From NCBI GenBank assembly GCA_029855925.1, contig JAGSHP010000153.1:1-6748 (forward strand): 6,748 nucleotides of DNA. Reading direction: 5' to 3'. The stretch is from Candidatus Thorarchaeota archaeon (GTDB lineage: Archaea; Asgardarchaeota; Thorarchaeia; Thorarchaeales; Thorarchaeaceae). The notes under the pieces were generated by a model. That model saw nothing but the letters and a program-made list of their open reading frames with translations. It was not told the DNA's origin and searched no databases. Both the position numbers and the translations under genes were made by a program. Numbering within the stretch: the stretch's first letter is position 1; every line of letters starts with the position of its first letter. Positions 6,605 through 6,748 of the stretch are shown here, piece after piece.

Positions 6605-6674
6605 GGCACGAAACTTATTTGTGATGTCTACGACACAACCTGGCTAATAGGAAAAAACGTTGATGTGAATAGCA
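6363..6674. other. 312-base divergent intergenic region between histidine kinase and ferredoxin-type gene
   Basis: Apart from the doubtful 81-residue minus ORF and an equally unconvincing plus frame (from ATG 6439 to the TGA at 6622-6624, 61 residues), I see no gene. No tRNA-like TPsiC sequence, repeat array or strong hairpin was found. It should contain the promoters of the kinase (minus) and of the truncated gene at 6675 (plus). Confidence 0.5.
6609..6620 (+). promoter_or_regulatory. Possible BRE/TATA promoter for the gene at 6675
   Basis: CGAAAC (6609-6614) followed directly by TTATTT (6615-6620) resembles an archaeal BRE plus TATA box. A start site about 25 bases downstream (near 6642-6647) would leave a leader of about 30 bases before ATG 6675. 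The match was judged by eye only. Confidence 0.3.
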
Positions 6675-6748
6675 ATGGAAGAGGCCCAGTTTGTCTTCGG
6701 AGACCCTCACGTCTGCACAGGTTGTATGATCTGCGTCAATGTCTGCAG
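6675..6748 (+). CDS. 4Fe-4S ferredoxin-type protein, N-terminus only (3' partial)
   Basis: The window ends after 24 complete codons. The visible peptide has VFGDPHVCTGCMICVNVC (7-24) with C14, C17, C20 and C24 in C-x2-C-x2-C-x3-C spacing, a classical 4Fe-4S cluster motif near the N-terminus. This placement fits polyferredoxin electron-transfer subunits, such as those next to aldehyde ferredoxin oxidoreductases or other archaeal oxidoreductases, but the family cannot be fixed from so short a piece. The ATG at 6675 is chosen because an in-frame TGA lies at 6666-6668 and a weak GTGA site (6665-6668) sits 6 bases upstream. It is divergent from the histidine kinase. Confidence 0.7.
   Translation, partial: MEEAQFVFGDPHVCTGCMICVNVC

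Noticed and set aside
6211..6624. 137-codon plus-strand frame over the start of the histidine kinase and the intergenic region
   Set aside because: Half is antisense to PAS 1; the remaining His/Cys-rich part has no regular metal-binding spacing and no ribosome site.

Overview
This window looks like ordinary chromosomal DNA from an archaeon. Four things suggest this: a MoaD-type protein with a bare C-terminal Gly-Gly-Gly, a soluble PAS histidine kinase with an archaeal-style H-box (LSHDVANHLQ), frequent GTG/TTG starts, and Shine-Dalgarno-like sites of both GGAGG and GTGAT type. Base composition is roughly balanced. An Asgard lineage such as a Thorarchaeota-like organism is my best guess, but it is inference only. 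There is no rRNA, tRNA, CRISPR array, transposase or phage gene, and coding density is high.

Layout. (1) 1-924, plus: C-terminal part of a flavin TIM-barrel protein of the dihydroorotate dehydrogenase/PreA superfamily with two 4Fe-4S clusters; the start probably lies beyond the window. (2) 3059-932, minus: a two-gene operon, a PfkB sugar/nucleoside kinase followed by an M24 (Xaa-Pro peptidase/creatinase fold) metallopeptidase. It ends 7 bases from the stop of gene 1. (3) 3192-4865, plus: a two-gene operon, a MoaD/ThiS-like small protein and, 18 bases later, an allantoinase-type cyclic amidohydrolase. It is divergent from the kinase operon across a 132-base gap. (4) 6362-4959, minus: a cytoplasmic double-PAS histidine kinase, possibly preceded by a doubtful 81-residue ORF whose stop overlaps the kinase start as GTGA. 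(5) 6675-6748, plus: the first 24 residues of a 4Fe-4S ferredoxin-type protein, cut by the window end.

How the genes may work together. The PreA-like iron-sulphur flavoprotein and the cyclic amidohydrolase belong to families used in reductive pyrimidine, hydantoin or purine-ring metabolism. PfkB kinases often act on nucleosides or sugars. MoaD would supply molybdopterin/tungstopterin sulphur, and the truncated ferredoxin could serve a redox enzyme further right. A nitrogen-heterocycle metabolism neighbourhood is therefore reasonable but not shown by the sequence. No obviously new defence, mobile or RNA system is visible. The most unusual points are the flavoprotein's non-canonical active-site loop, the MoaD-amidohydrolase pairing, and the Cys/His-containing second PAS domain of the orphan kinase.
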